From the NCBI GenBank assembly GCA_964490245.1, contig CAZBAF010000002.1, positions 90,275 to 154,274 of the forward strand: 64,000 nucleotides of DNA. Reading direction: 5' to 3'. Position 1 is the first letter of the stretch, and each line of letters starts with the position of its first letter. The position numbers were made by a program, and so were the translations under genes. The notes beneath the pieces are model-generated. The model was not told the DNA's origin and ran no database searches. It saw only the letters and a program-made list of their open reading frames with translations. This document shows, one piece after another, positions 31,917 to 40,380 of the stretch. This DNA comes from CAZBAF01 sp964490245. Lineage in GTDB: Bacteria; Patescibacteriota; Saccharimonadia; Saccharimonadales; JACDBH01.

Positions 31917-33476
31917 ATGCCAAAGAATATTCACCAGAAAACCATCGCCAGCATCAAGCGCACCCGAACCAAGCGCCTGGCAAGCTTGATAACCAAGTCA
32001 TACTTTTACTACCGCCGCGGTCATGAAGAAAAGCTCTACAACCTGATATGTGAAGAATTTATGAGCATGGGGGGTGTGTACGTCAAGTTTTTGCAGGGCG
32101 TACTGCTGCGTTCACAGGTAATGCGCAAATGGCACAATCCGGAAAAACTGCGTATCTTTGAAAACCTTGACCACGAACCGGTTAATATCGGCGCACTGCT
32201 GCAGCAGGAACTGCCAAAAGAAAAGCTCGCACAAATTGCGCTTATTCAGCCCGAGCCGTTTGCAGCCGGCAGCTTCGGGCAGGTTTACTATGCCCAGCTG
32301 AGAAACGGCCAGCCCGTCATTATTAAGGTACTCAGGCCGATGGTCCGCGAACTGCTCAAGCATGATATTAAACTGCTTACCCGCTTCTCGAAAGCCTTTG
32401 TTAAGAAGCTGTACCGGAACATGAACATTGACCTGAATGACACCATGAAGGATTTTGCCGATGCCACCCTGCGCGAGACTGACTATAAACATGAAGCCGA
32501 GTTCGCTAACGAAATGTACCAGCATTACAAAGACCATCCGATTATTCATATTCCGCAGACCTATACCGAGCTCTGCACCGACAATATCATTGTCCAGGAC
32601 TATGTCGACGGCATCTCTGTCGCCCAGATTATTCGCCTGCACGGACAGGGCGTTGACCCGCGGCAATATGTTCAAGAAACGCTGGGCTCTGACCTTATTA
32701 CGCAGCTGCGGGCATTCGGCTACGAGTCAATTATCGGCATCTTTGAAATGCCGCGCGTACAGGGCGACCCGCACCCGGGCAATATCAGGCTCATGCCCAA
32801 CAACCGGGTTGGCCTGATTGATTTTGGCATCAGCGCCCGGCCGCCGGTCGATAAAAGCGGCCTGTTCGGTCTGCTGGAATCATATGACCGCGTCTTTAAA
32901 GGTTCACAAACCGCTATCGGCCTGTTCGAGCATGGCCTGAAGTTCTTTGTCAGCGACCTGTATCGTTCGCTGCGCCGTATCGGCGAATATATCGGGCAGG
33001 GGGGAAGCAATGATTACGTGAATGAGGTAAGTAAGGTAGCGGAAAAAGTGTTTTCTGAAGCAACCGGCACCAATATTGTCCAAGCGGATTTCAAGAGTGA
33101 CTCCAGCATACTGGTGATCATTAACAAGCTGGTCAACAAAGGTAACCGGTTCGGACTGGTCATGAAGCTTGAAGCCACCGAGATGCTGCGCGCAATCCAG
33201 ACTTATTCCTCACTCGTAAGCACGCTGGGCCTGTACCGTGAAGTCATGCCGCCTACACTTTCACAGGCCGTCGCCTATATCCGTGAACATCACGGCGAGG
33301 AAATAGTGGATAATAAAGAGGCGGTGTCTATGTCTGATGCGCTTGAAACAGTCGCTAATTGGCTTGAGCGTGTTGCAGATCGTGATCCGGCCCTATTCAG
33401 GCAGCTGTCCGAAAAAATTCGCAGACAGTCGCCCAATGCTGAGCTATTAGTAACAGAGGAGGTCAAGAGTGTATAG
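31917..33476 (+). CDS. ABC1/UbiB-family atypical kinase
   Basis: 519 aa. The VYVKFLQG segment corresponds to the KxGQ extension. The nucleotide loop is PFAAGSFGQVYYAQL, the lysine is in PVIIKVLRP, the catalytic loop is GDPHPGNIRL and the metal motif is LIDFGIS. This family has kinase or ATPase activity tied to quinone or isoprenoid lipid metabolism. No ubiquinone genes are visible here, so the lipid partner is unknown. Flanked by two small membrane proteins, both nearly touching it, which points to a membrane-associated complex. Confidence 0.9.
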   Translation: MPKNIHQKTIASIKRTRTKRLASLITKSYFYYRRGHEEKLYNLICEEFMSMGGVYVKFLQGVLLRSQVMRKWHNPEKLRIFENLDHEPVNIGALLQQELPKEKLAQIALIQPEPFAAGSFGQVYYAQLRNGQPVIIKVLRPMVRELLKHDIKLLTRFSKAFVKKLYRNMNIDLNDTMKDFADATLRETDYKHEAEFANEMYQHYKDHPIIHIPQTYTELCTDNIIVQDYVDGISVAQIIRLHGQGVDPRQYVQETLGSDLITQLRAFGYESIIGIFEMPRVQGDPHPGNIRLMPNNRVGLIDFGISARPPVDKSGLFGLLESYDRVFKGSQTAIGLFEHGLKFFVSDLYRSLRRIGEYIGQGGSNDYVNEVSKVAEKVFSEATGTNIVQADFKSDSSILVIINKLVNKGNRFGLVMKLEATEMLRAIQTYSSLVSTLGLYREVMPPTLSQAVAYIREHHGEEIVDNKEAVSMSDALETVANWLERVADRDPALFRQLSEKIRRQSPNAELLVTEEVKSV

Positions 33477-33657
33477 AGAATTTTTACTATTTATCAAGTA
33501 CCCATATACCGCCGGCGTCATAGGCATAATCTGGATTGGCAGCGCCGCCCTGCTTGCCATTGACAGGGATCTGCCCCTGGTAGGTATCGTCAGCATCAAC
33601 ATGATTGCCAGTGTTATTGTGGCCGGTTTTGGCTTTCGCGGTAAGAAAGAAATATAA
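33469..33657 (+). CDS. Small two-helix membrane protein
   Basis: 62 aa, GTG start, overlapping the UbiB-like gene by 8 bases with GAGGAGGT upstream. Helices about 16-31 (GVIGIIWIGSAALLAI) and 38-55 (VGIVSINMIASVIVAGFGF), basic tail RGKKEI. Similar size and layout to the protein encoded before UbiB. Confidence 0.75.
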   Translation: MYREFLLFIKYPYTAGVIGIIWIGSAALLAIDRDLPLVGIVSINMIASVIVAGFGFRGKKEI

Positions 33658-33664
33658 ACCAAGT

Positions 33665-33727
33665 ATGAGAAACCCCAGGCGGGTTTCTCATCGCGCCGGC
33701 AAAATGAATATTTTGTCGGGCTGCTCT
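33665..33727 (+). repeat. R-family palindromic repeat, copy R1
   Basis: Hairpin 1 ATGAGAAACCC-CAGGC-GGGTTTCTCAT, then CGCGCCGG, hairpin 2 (CCGGCAAAAT/ATTTTGTCGG) and GGGCTGCTCT. Directly after the UbiB operon. Confidence 0.75.
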
Positions 33728-33741
33728 TCCTGAAAGCAGAT

Positions 33742-33777
33742 ACAAACAAAACCGGAGTAAATCCGGATTTTATTTGT
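33742..33777 (+). terminator. Hairpin terminator after the UbiB operon
   Basis: ACAAACAAAACCGGA pairs with TCCGGATTTTATTTGT (one mismatch, one bulge). T-rich on both strands, so it may work in both directions. Confidence 0.65.
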
Positions 33778-34033
33778 GCTATAAATTAGCGACCCGAACT
33801 TAATCAATTATTTGCTGAATATGCTCAATTGAAATGGCTTTGGCGGCTGCTGGATCTACCTTAATCGGCGCTGCATTGAATTGGCAGGGCCCTTAGTCTC
33901 TAGTTCATTTTTAGTCTGTACTTGAGCGCGCCTTTGCGGAATAACGCTATCAAAAGCAACACCCAGTGAGCTATTAAACGCGTCACGACACCAACATCAG
34001 TCATATGCACACTTGCCAGGCAGAATCCGGGTG
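33778..34033. other. Intergenic with a possible gene remnant
   Basis: On the minus strand a fragment reads PIKVDPAAAKAISIEHIQQI then a stop (around 33798-33888), with no start codon. A separate 35-codon frame with one hydrophobic stretch lies next to it. Neither is convincing as a gene; they may be a decayed reading frame. Confidence 0.3.
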
Positions 34034-34612
34034 TTATTTTTGAACTATACCGCTAATGCGGAATGATTCGAACGCCAGGCGTACTGCCAGCTTTGCATCA
34101 TCGAGCGGATGATGCGTGTTATGCGTACTTGAATCGATAAGACTTTTCTTAAGCTGCCGCTTGGTGGCCCCTGATATTTGATCGGCAATCAGCAGCAACG
34201 ACGAGAGCTCCAAAATCGGAAACGGGTGCTGCCAATACCGGTCATCAAGGTTTGCCTCTTGGCAGTCCAACAAAAAACGATACTCTACCGGATAGCCGTT
34301 ATTTACCAGCACATAGTCAGCCTTAGGCTTGGCCTGCAGATACCACGCCCAAAATGCTTCACGCAGCTCCTCATAGTTATCGTGCGTAATTGGCATTTCG
34401 GCAATGGCCGGTAATACATTATTTTTAACCCAGTCATCTGCTTTTTCGGTTAATCTAGCACGGGCGCTAAATTCGTCAAGTACAGTTCCGCCGGCGTCCA
34501 TCACAATTGCCCCCACTGCGAAGGCTTTACCATGCAGCCCATTAGTCTCAAGATCAAAACTCAAAATACTCGTCGCACTATTTATGGCAGGCGTTTGCAG
34601 ATGGTTACTCAT
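34034..34612 (-). CDS. DEDDh-type 3'-5' exonuclease
   Basis: 192 aa from the ATG that overlaps the upstream stop (TAATG at 34610-34614). The ExoI motif is ILSFDLETNGLHG, the ExoIII motif HHPLDDAKLAVRL, with the His-Asp pair of the DEDDh class. It would trim RNA or DNA 3' ends, like oligoribonuclease or the RNase T/DnaQ families. The middle motif is less clear. Coupled to the CYTH gene. Confidence 0.82.
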   Translation of the reverse strand: MSNHLQTPAINSATSILSFDLETNGLHGKAFAVGAIVMDAGGTVLDEFSARARLTEKADDWVKNNVLPAIAEMPITHDNYEELREAFWAWYLQAKPKADYVLVNNGYPVEYRFLLDCQEANLDDRYWQHPFPILELSSLLLIADQISGATKRQLKKSLIDSSTHNTHHPLDDAKLAVRLAFESFRISGIVQK

Positions 34613-35205
34613 TACTTCCGTCTTGCCTCCAACCATTCCGGAACCGGCGTGAACAGAATTTCCGGCCAGCGGTCAATCTCTTCGTCAGTAACATTGTATT
34701 CGACACGGTACACAATCTCTACGCTGCCATGCACAGCCTCGTTTAGCGAAAAACCGAGCTTCTTGGCAGCCTCGCTTAGACTAATTTCTGTCGGTGCTTC
34801 CAGCTCAATAAAAGGCTTTACCCACGGCCATTCGTCCAACTCTATCTGCACATCACCAAGCAACCAGCTTTCTCGTTTTGTTTCTTGGTATGACTGTTGC
34901 TCGAGCCCAATTTGCTCAAGCAGCCTGCACGTGTCTTCAAAGCTATCAACAACTACATCCACCTCTTGCGTTCCATGCAACGTACGGTCGTTTAGCTGTT
35001 TATAGGCAAGTGTCACTTTATCGCCCTCGTCCCACACACGTACCCAGCCCGTCTTCTCTTCCTCGAGCCGTCTGCCGGCAAAATCGTAGTTCTTGCGGCG
35101 CATAAGTCGCATCGGCTGCTCCAGCTCTGCACCCAGTGATTTTAGTTTTTCACGAATCTCGTCGTGGTTAACATTCAAAAATTTAGCCTCAATCTCTGTC
35201 TGCAT
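34612..35205 (-). CDS. CYTH-domain protein (triphosphate tunnel family)
   Basis: 197 aa. The signature EIEAKF (ExExK) at residues 4-9 and alternating charged strands (VTLAYKQL, QIELDEWPWVKPFIELEAP) fit the CYTH fold. Family members act as adenylate cyclases (class IV), thiamine-triphosphatases or inorganic triphosphatases. The specific substrate is not decidable. First gene of a pair with the exonuclease. Confidence 0.88.
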   Translation of the reverse strand: MQTEIEAKFLNVNHDEIREKLKSLGAELEQPMRLMRRKNYDFAGRRLEEEKTGWVRVWDEGDKVTLAYKQLNDRTLHGTQEVDVVVDSFEDTCRLLEQIGLEQQSYQETKRESWLLGDVQIELDEWPWVKPFIELEAPTEISLSEAAKKLGFSLNEAVHGSVEIVYRVEYNVTDEEIDRWPEILFTPVPEWLEARRK

Positions 35206-35220
35206 TAGCTAGTCAATATT

Positions 35221-35484
35221 CTAGTTTGACACCAGTCTTCTGAGCAATCTGCTCGACCCAGCCTTGTATACGATCAACCTGGCATCGCGGGCGATAGATT
35301 CCTGGTGGTAAATTTCTACCTGCCTAACATAGCCATCGACAGCAGACAGCAAATTGTCATAGTTTTGTTTCATGACATCCATCTCATTCCGTAAAGATTT
35401 GAACTCCTCGCCGAGATAGTGAAAAAGTTTCGCCATAGACTCTTCAAACTGGCCGTGTGTTAATGACTCATCTTTTCTATTCAT
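35221..35484 (-). CDS. Small coiled-coil protein
   Basis: 87 aa, MNRKDESLTHGQFEESMAK..., mostly helical with heptad-like spacing (FKSLRNEMDVMKQNYDNLLSAVDGYVRQVEIY). No enzymatic motif. Its start overlaps the preceding small gene (ATGA), so the pair is coupled. Function unknown. Confidence 0.75.
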   Translation of the reverse strand: MNRKDESLTHGQFEESMAKLFHYLGEEFKSLRNEMDVMKQNYDNLLSAVDGYVRQVEIYHQESIARDARLIVYKAGSSRLLRRLVSN

Positions 35485-35591
35485 TTCAACTTTACTCCAA
35501 GCTGTTTAGCTAAGTTCTTAACCTTTTTCTCCAGCTTATCTAGCTCTGCCTGCTCGTTTCTAAGCTTGGCAAGTTTGCGCTCAAAAACCAT
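35481..35591 (-). CDS. 36-aa helical protein coupled to the coiled-coil gene
   Basis: MVFERKLAKLRNEQAELDKL..., a single charged amphipathic helix ending LGVKLK. The ATG at 35591 is the only good start inside the frame; a longer frame would run into the end of rny. The ATGA overlap with the next gene supports translation. A TATAAT sits at about 35651-35656 near the rny stop. Unknown function. Confidence 0.55.
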   Translation of the reverse strand: MVFERKLAKLRNEQAELDKLEKKVKNLAKQLGVKLK

Positions 35592-35658
35592 GTCCAGGCT
35601 GGTTTTTCTGATGTGCTGAACTGTGGTTTTTTTTAGCGCCCATACTCTTATTATACCC

Positions 35659-37170
35659 CTACTTCGCAAATTCGATGGCGCGGGTTTCGCGGATGACATT
35701 GACCTTGATCGTACCAGGATATTGCATGGTCGATTCTATCTTGGTCGCAATGTCACGAGCCAGCTTGATAGCGGTAAGGTCATCAACGTCCTGCGGTTTT
35801 ACAAAGACGCGAACTTCGCGGCCGGCACTGATGGCATAAGCCTTATCAATACCCGGAAAGCCAAGTGCGGTGTTCTCAAGATCACGCATGCGTTCGCCAA
35901 AGTTCTCGGCGCTGATATTGCGCGCACCCGGACGGGCGGCGCTAATCGCATCTACCACACGGATAATCAGGGCCTCTGTGCTGGTGGCCTCGACATCATC
36001 GTGATGTTGCTCGGCCGCCAGCGCGACTTCTTCCGGCGCACCGTATTTGCGCAGCATCTCGCCGCTGATGTGGTGGTGCTTGCCCTCCATTTTATGAGTC
36101 AGCGCTTTGCCCAGGTCGTGCACCAGAGCAGCGTATTTGGCAGTCTTAACATTGGCGCCGATATGCTCGGCAATCGTACCAGCAATATGCGCCATTTCAG
36201 TCGAATGCTTAAGTACGTTCTGACCGTATGAAGTACGATACTTCAGCTCGCCCAGCAGCTGCATGATCTCTTTCGGGATACCAACAATACCGACTTCGCG
36301 CGCCGCGTCCTCGGCTGCGTGCATAACGTCTTTTTGAACCTGCTTCTGCGCCTTTTCGACGACCTCTTCAATACGGCCCGGGTGCACGCGGCCGTCCTTA
36401 AGCAACATCTCCAATGCAATGCGTGCCACCTCTCGGCGCACCGGATCAAACGAACTTAAGATGATCATACCCGGCGTATCATCCACCATGATATCCACGC
36501 CTGTGGCGCGTTGCAGGGCCTGAATATTGCGGCCCTCTTTGCCGATAATACGGCCTTTCATCTCTTCATCCTCGAGCTTGACAGCTGTCACCGTACGTTC
36601 GGCCGTAACTTCACTGGCCATGCGCTCCATGGCGCTCACAATAATGTGGGCAGCCTGTTCTTCGGCCAGTTCTTTGGCCTCATTCTGCAGCTTGTTGATC
36701 AAACCAAGCAGGTCATTGCGGATATCCCGCTCGGTCATTTTCATCAGCTTATCGGCGGCTTCTGCCTTTGTCAGTTTAGCTACCTTTTCAAGCTTTTCCT
36801 GCTGCTTGGCGCGAATAGCCCGGATTTCGTCCTTCAACGCCTCGACTTCATCTTCGCCTTTGCGCAAAGCTTCGGCACGTTTGTCGATGGTATCAAGCTT
36901 TTTGTCCAAAGACTCCTCACGCGCAATCAAACGGGCTTCAATTTCTTTGATTTCTTTGCGGCGCTGAGCCTCGTCCTTGCGCGCCTTATCGGCAATTTCT
37001 GCCGCTTCCTCGCGCGCCTTACGCAGCGATTCGTCAGCCTCTTTTTTGGCTTTTTTAAGTTCTTTTTCGGCTGCTGCCTCCACTGACCCCAACCGTTTTT
37101 TGGTCACCACCGTACTGACGCCAAAGCCAGCAGCAACACCAACCAATCCTAAAATGATGGCTAGTAACAT
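35659..37170 (-). CDS. rny: Ribonuclease Y
   Basis: 503 aa endoribonuclease that starts mRNA decay at the membrane. N-terminal membrane helix (LLAIILGLVGVAAGFGVSTVV), long charged coiled coil (30-180), KH domain (GRIIGKEGRNIQALQRATGV), and the HD metal site in ALVHDLGKALTHKMEGKHHHISG followed by AAEQHHDD. Full family length. An AAAGGAG stands before the ATG. The upstream region has a GCCCGTTTTTGACGGGC hairpin (37201-37217). Confidence 0.96.
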   Translation of the reverse strand: MLLAIILGLVGVAAGFGVSTVVTKKRLGSVEAAAEKELKKAKKEADESLRKAREEAAEIADKARKDEAQRRKEIKEIEARLIAREESLDKKLDTIDKRAEALRKGEDEVEALKDEIRAIRAKQQEKLEKVAKLTKAEAADKLMKMTERDIRNDLLGLINKLQNEAKELAEEQAAHIIVSAMERMASEVTAERTVTAVKLEDEEMKGRIIGKEGRNIQALQRATGVDIMVDDTPGMIILSSFDPVRREVARIALEMLLKDGRVHPGRIEEVVEKAQKQVQKDVMHAAEDAAREVGIVGIPKEIMQLLGELKYRTSYGQNVLKHSTEMAHIAGTIAEHIGANVKTAKYAALVHDLGKALTHKMEGKHHHISGEMLRKYGAPEEVALAAEQHHDDVEATSTEALIIRVVDAISAARPGARNISAENFGERMRDLENTALGFPGIDKAYAISAGREVRVFVKPQDVDDLTAIKLARDIATKIESTMQYPGTIKVNVIRETRAIEFAK

Positions 37171-37367
37171 ACCCGTCTCCTTTTTTTCTATGATCTGCCG
37201 GCCCGTTTTTGACGGGCAATCACTTTCACTTCATTAGCCCGTTAGATGACCGGCGAGATATCAAATTAAGATAAATAATACGTTCAAATCAGGATCTTTC
37301 CCTAAACTCCGAAATAATCCTACCTAAAGAATAGCACCCGTCATGCATATATAACAACAGTTCGCTG

Positions 37368-37763
37368 TTATTTTTTTGGCGTGGTGATGTGTACCGGCGC
37401 GCCGTACTCCGGCATAACCGTCTGGTGATTCTCGCCGGCAGCAAGAGCAGCCTGCCCCTTTTCGAGCCAGTTATCTTCGCCCTCAATGCCAACAATCGGT
37501 ACGTTGAGACTATAGGCCAGCGCGTTGGCCACGCTTAATCCAATCCGCAGCCCCGTAAAACTGCCGGGGCCCTTGTAGCAAACAATGCCCTCTACAGCAG
37601 CCAGTTCTTTACCCTGGGTCTGTAGCAGTTCAATGATGTGCCTGTGCAGCGTCTCAGCCAATGCGCGGTGCGCCTGCCAAGTCTTGTAAACAAGCTGGTT
37701 GCCGTCCTCGTAAAGCCCAATCTCGGCCTCGGGCTTATCGGTGCGGACAGACAACACAATCAT
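37368..37763 (-). CDS. tsaB: tRNA t6A synthesis protein TsaB, short form
   Basis: 131 aa, against about 230 in E. coli. The N-terminal half has the core motif GIVCYKGPGSFTGLRIGLSVANALAY. The C-terminal ASKHA lobe is missing, and the gene ends at a normal stop after APVHITTPKK. TsaB bridges TsaD and TsaE in making N6-threonylcarbamoyl-adenosine at A37 of ANN-decoding tRNAs. Start overlaps the tsaE stop (ATGA). tsaD is not in the window. Confidence 0.88.
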   Translation of the reverse strand: MIVLSVRTDKPEAEIGLYEDGNQLVYKTWQAHRALAETLHRHIIELLQTQGKELAAVEGIVCYKGPGSFTGLRIGLSVANALAYSLNVPIVGIEGEDNWLEKGQAALAAGENHQTVMPEYGAPVHITTPKK

Positions 37764-38245
37764 GACGCCTCCTCTGTCAGATATGACAATTCCGCCGGAC
37801 AGTCAACGTGCAGCACCCGGCCATCTTCTTCGGTTGGCGACTGCTCAATCCGAATATCCAGCCGCCGGCCCGGCAACACATCCTCAACAATATCCGCCCA
37901 CTCCACCACCACAATAGCTGCAGGATCATCAATAACCTCGGTCAGATCATGCGTCATCAACCCCGGCTCCCGCAACCGGTAAAAATCAAAATGGTGCAAA
38001 TACAATCCATCACGGCAGGCGTGTACGCGGCTCACCGTAAAGGTCGGGCTGTTTATGTTATCCAGGCAGCCCAGGCCGGCCGCCAAGCCTTTTGTCAGCG
38101 TCGTCTTGCCGCTGCCCAAATCGCCCGTTAGAACAATGACCTCACCGCCCTTGCACAGGCTTCCGAACCGCTTGCCGGTTTCGAAGGTAGCGTCGGAACT
38201 GGAAGATTCGATTCGCAATGTCCTGCCGGTATTCATATATGCCAT
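37760..38245 (-). CDS. tsaE: tRNA t6A synthesis ATPase TsaE
   Basis: 161 aa. Walker A GDLGSGKTTLTKGLAAGLG, then SPTFTVSRVH, YHFDFYRL-type segment LHHFDFYRLREP and VVVEWADI. It recycles the TsaBD complex. The first possible Met puts its 5' end 104 bases inside the 3' end of the LTD surface-protein gene, in another frame. The Met at residue 4 would shorten this to 95 bases. No later ATG, GTG or TTG precedes the Walker motif at a sensible distance, so the overlap appears real. Confidence 0.92.
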   Translation of the reverse strand: MAYMNTGRTLRIESSSSDATFETGKRFGSLCKGGEVIVLTGDLGSGKTTLTKGLAAGLGCLDNINSPTFTVSRVHACRDGLYLHHFDFYRLREPGLMTHDLTEVIDDPAAIVVVEWADIVEDVLPGRRLDIRIEQSPTEEDGRVLHVDCPAELSYLTEEAS

Positions 38246-39572
38246 ATGCTACCGCGCCCAGGCCAACTGCCGCAAGTATAAGCGGATGCAGCGGCGTCGT
38301 ATCATCAAGCGTGGCGTTTGCTGCAGCGGCAGCGGCATCTGATCCACCCGCCGTGCCGCTCTCAATACCCAGCACCGCGCCCACCGGCTTGCTGCCTGCC
38401 GTTGCCTGCGGCGTAAGCGCATTCGCCTCGCCAGGCGTCGGCTGCAGTGTCCATGTCCAGGTGCCGGTATTACTGTCAAGCGCCCATGCCTGACCATCTT
38501 TGGCATTACTGTAGGGATCGGTCTTGGAAATAACTTTCTCGTTCGGATCCAGCAGCCAGACCTGCGCCGCCGAGTTGGACAGACTGATACTGGTACCGCC
38601 CGACATAAATACCTTAAACTCGTTCGGCTGCATCACCGTCCCCTCCGGAATGGTGTACTTACGGGGATTAGCGCCGCCAAAGGCCAGTTTAAAACCGCTC
38701 AGGTCAAACACCGAATCGTTCGGATTGTACAGCTCAATAAATTCATCGTTCGCATCGGTCTGCGGCGAGGCCGGATTGGGCAGCAACTCACTTAAGACCG
38801 GTGCCATTTTACCGATGTTCCTGTTGACGCTGCCGGTTGTTGTAACCGCAGCAACATACCTGACAGGCGGCAGAGCGCCCGGCAGTAGCTCATAGTCACC
38901 GTATGTCTCTATACGAGCTTCGCCCTCAACCAGCGGCACACAGGCATCATCACCCGTACCAAACCGGGATTGCAGCCATGTTCCCCCGCCGGCCGCACGT
39001 GCCTCTTCAACGCCGTCCTCATCAACCGCCCATTGCCTCAGCGCAAAGACTGCCGAATCGCTGGTAGCCGGAAACTTCACCACATCAGCAGGCGGCACAG
39101 CCGAACCGCGGTACCAAGCGGCAAAATCCAGTGTTTTGAATGCAAACGGATTAGACGGGTGAGCCGACGGGTCAAGCCTGGTCAGCAGCAGACGACCTGA
39201 ACCGGTCGCAAAACCAAGCGAGGCCGACGCCACCGCCGTCCGATAGCACAACACTGTCGCACTGTCATTGACCAGGTATAGCCCCCTGGCCGGCAACGTA
39301 CCGGACAGCGTAATCAGACGGCTGGTAGTGGCCGCAGCAATATCGTAATTATTGTAGTAAGCCAGCTGCACGCCCGACATATCAATATCAGTGTCCGTGT
39401 TGTTTTGCAGCTCAACATACTGGTCGCCCGATATAACCTTAAAGCGGCGAATCGTAACATCAGAACCCGGCTGATTCTCTGCCTGCGCTTGTGACCCGAT
39501 CGCAGCCAGCGCCATTCCAAAGAAGGCCACCGTAACCACCGCAAGTCCAGTATAGAAGCGCCCTCTCCTCAT
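38142..39572 (-). CDS. Membrane-anchored surface protein with lamin-tail domains
   Basis: 476 aa from an ATG at 39572 just before a signal sequence (RGRFYTGLAVVTVAFFGMALAAIGSQAQA). A longer frame would add 31 Cys-rich residues. Two LTD-like beta-sandwich domains follow: VTIRRFKVISGDQYVELQNNTDTDIDMSGVQLAYY, and LSELLPNPASPQTDANDEFIELYNPNDSVFDLSGFKL. The C-terminus has one helix (LILAAVGLGAVAYGIYEY) and a basic cytoplasmic tail. LTD domains occur in exported nucleases and adhesins; no nuclease motif is present. The 3' end overlaps tsaE by about 100 bases. Confidence 0.82.
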   Translation of the reverse strand: MRRGRFYTGLAVVTVAFFGMALAAIGSQAQAENQPGSDVTIRRFKVISGDQYVELQNNTDTDIDMSGVQLAYYNNYDIAAATTSRLITLSGTLPARGLYLVNDSATVLCYRTAVASASLGFATGSGRLLLTRLDPSAHPSNPFAFKTLDFAAWYRGSAVPPADVVKFPATSDSAVFALRQWAVDEDGVEEARAAGGGTWLQSRFGTGDDACVPLVEGEARIETYGDYELLPGALPPVRYVAAVTTTGSVNRNIGKMAPVLSELLPNPASPQTDANDEFIELYNPNDSVFDLSGFKLAFGGANPRKYTIPEGTVMQPNEFKVFMSGGTSISLSNSAAQVWLLDPNEKVISKTDPYSNAKDGQAWALDSNTGTWTWTLQPTPGEANALTPQATAGSKPVGAVLGIESGTAGGSDAAAAAANATLDDTTPLHPLILAAVGLGAVAYGIYEYRQDIANRIFQFRRYLRNRQAVRKPVQGR

Positions 39573-39688
39573 AACTTGACTGCGATTATTAAGTATGGCT
39601 TGCCTACGATGCAAGCATGAGCAAAACTTTTTTACATATTTCACAACATCACACCACAAACTCATAACCGCGATATAATAGAGTTACT

Positions 39689-40216
39689 ATGTTAAGATTA
39701 AGCGCCAATCTCTCAAATCTGCCCGTTATGAGCCTGCGGACAGGCGGCAAGGTAGCAACAGCCACCCGGCCCCTTATCAATCCGCATAACTTAAAGATTG
39801 AGGGCTGGCTGTGCACGGATTCGCGGCAAAAGAACACGCTTGTCCTGTTATCGAATGATGTGCGGGATTTTGTGCCGCAAGGCATTGCAATCAATGACTA
39901 CGACGATTTGACCGAACCAGAAGAGCTTATCCGCCTGCAGGAAGTACTGGAGCTCGATTTCCAGATCCTGGGCAAACCTGTCATCACCAACCACAAGCGC
40001 AAAGTCGGCAAAGTTGCCGACTACGCCCTGGATACCACGAACATGCTCATCCAAAAACTCTACGTGGCGCGCCCTATGCGCAAAAGTCTCACCACCGGCC
40101 AACTCAGCATTGACCGGTCACAAATTGTCGAAATCACCCAAAAGCGCGTCATCGTCAAAGATGTAGATGTTAAAGTGGGCGCCGGTGTCGTCAGCGCTGT
40201 TCCGGCCGCCAGCTGA
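39689..40216 (+). CDS. PRC-barrel domain protein
   Basis: 175 aa. Two PRC-barrel-like halves: VMSLRTGGKVATATRPLINPHNLKIEGWLC, and KPVITNHKRKVGKVADYALDTTNMLIQKLYV. The family takes part in ribosome maturation (RimM-like), RNA handling or light-harvesting assembly. The isolated form here is of unknown role. TATAAT at 39674-39679 is 9 bases before the ATG, so the leader is minimal. Confidence 0.85.
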   Translation: MLRLSANLSNLPVMSLRTGGKVATATRPLINPHNLKIEGWLCTDSRQKNTLVLLSNDVRDFVPQGIAINDYDDLTEPEELIRLQEVLELDFQILGKPVITNHKRKVGKVADYALDTTNMLIQKLYVARPMRKSLTTGQLSIDRSQIVEITQKRVIVKDVDVKVGAGVVSAVPAAS

Positions 40217-40220
40217 CCCG

Positions 40221-40312
40221 CTAATCTCCGTTTAAGACGCGTTTTATATCCTCGTACCTGAACCCTTGTCGGGCCAGATATGCAATAAGCTTTTGTGGAT
40301 CAGATTTGACCC
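40221..40312 (-). pseudogene. Duplicated recX 3' end with a different C-terminus
   Basis: Reads WVKSDPQKLIAYLARQGFRY then EDIKRVLNGD and stop. The 55 bases 40243-40297 are identical to 40409-40463 in recX. The final codons differ (KRVLNGD against KSVLQDSTD). The copy lies downstream of recX with an R repeat between them. It may be a second allele joined in during assembly. Confidence 0.75.
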
Positions 40313-40377
40313 ATGAGAGGGGAAAATCCCCTCTCATCGCGCGGGGCGCGGGCAAAGCCCGCCGCTCCGGCTGCTCT
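40313..40377 (+). repeat. R-family palindromic repeat, copy R2
   Basis: Hairpin 1 ATGAGAGGGGA-AAA-TCCCCTCTCAT, then CGCGCGG, hairpin 2 GGCGCGGGC-AAA-GCCCGCCGC, then CCGGCTGCTCT. On the minus strand it is an open frame (GEQPERRALPAPRAMRG) in phase with the duplicated recX end. Confidence 0.8.
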
Positions 40378-40380
40378 CCC

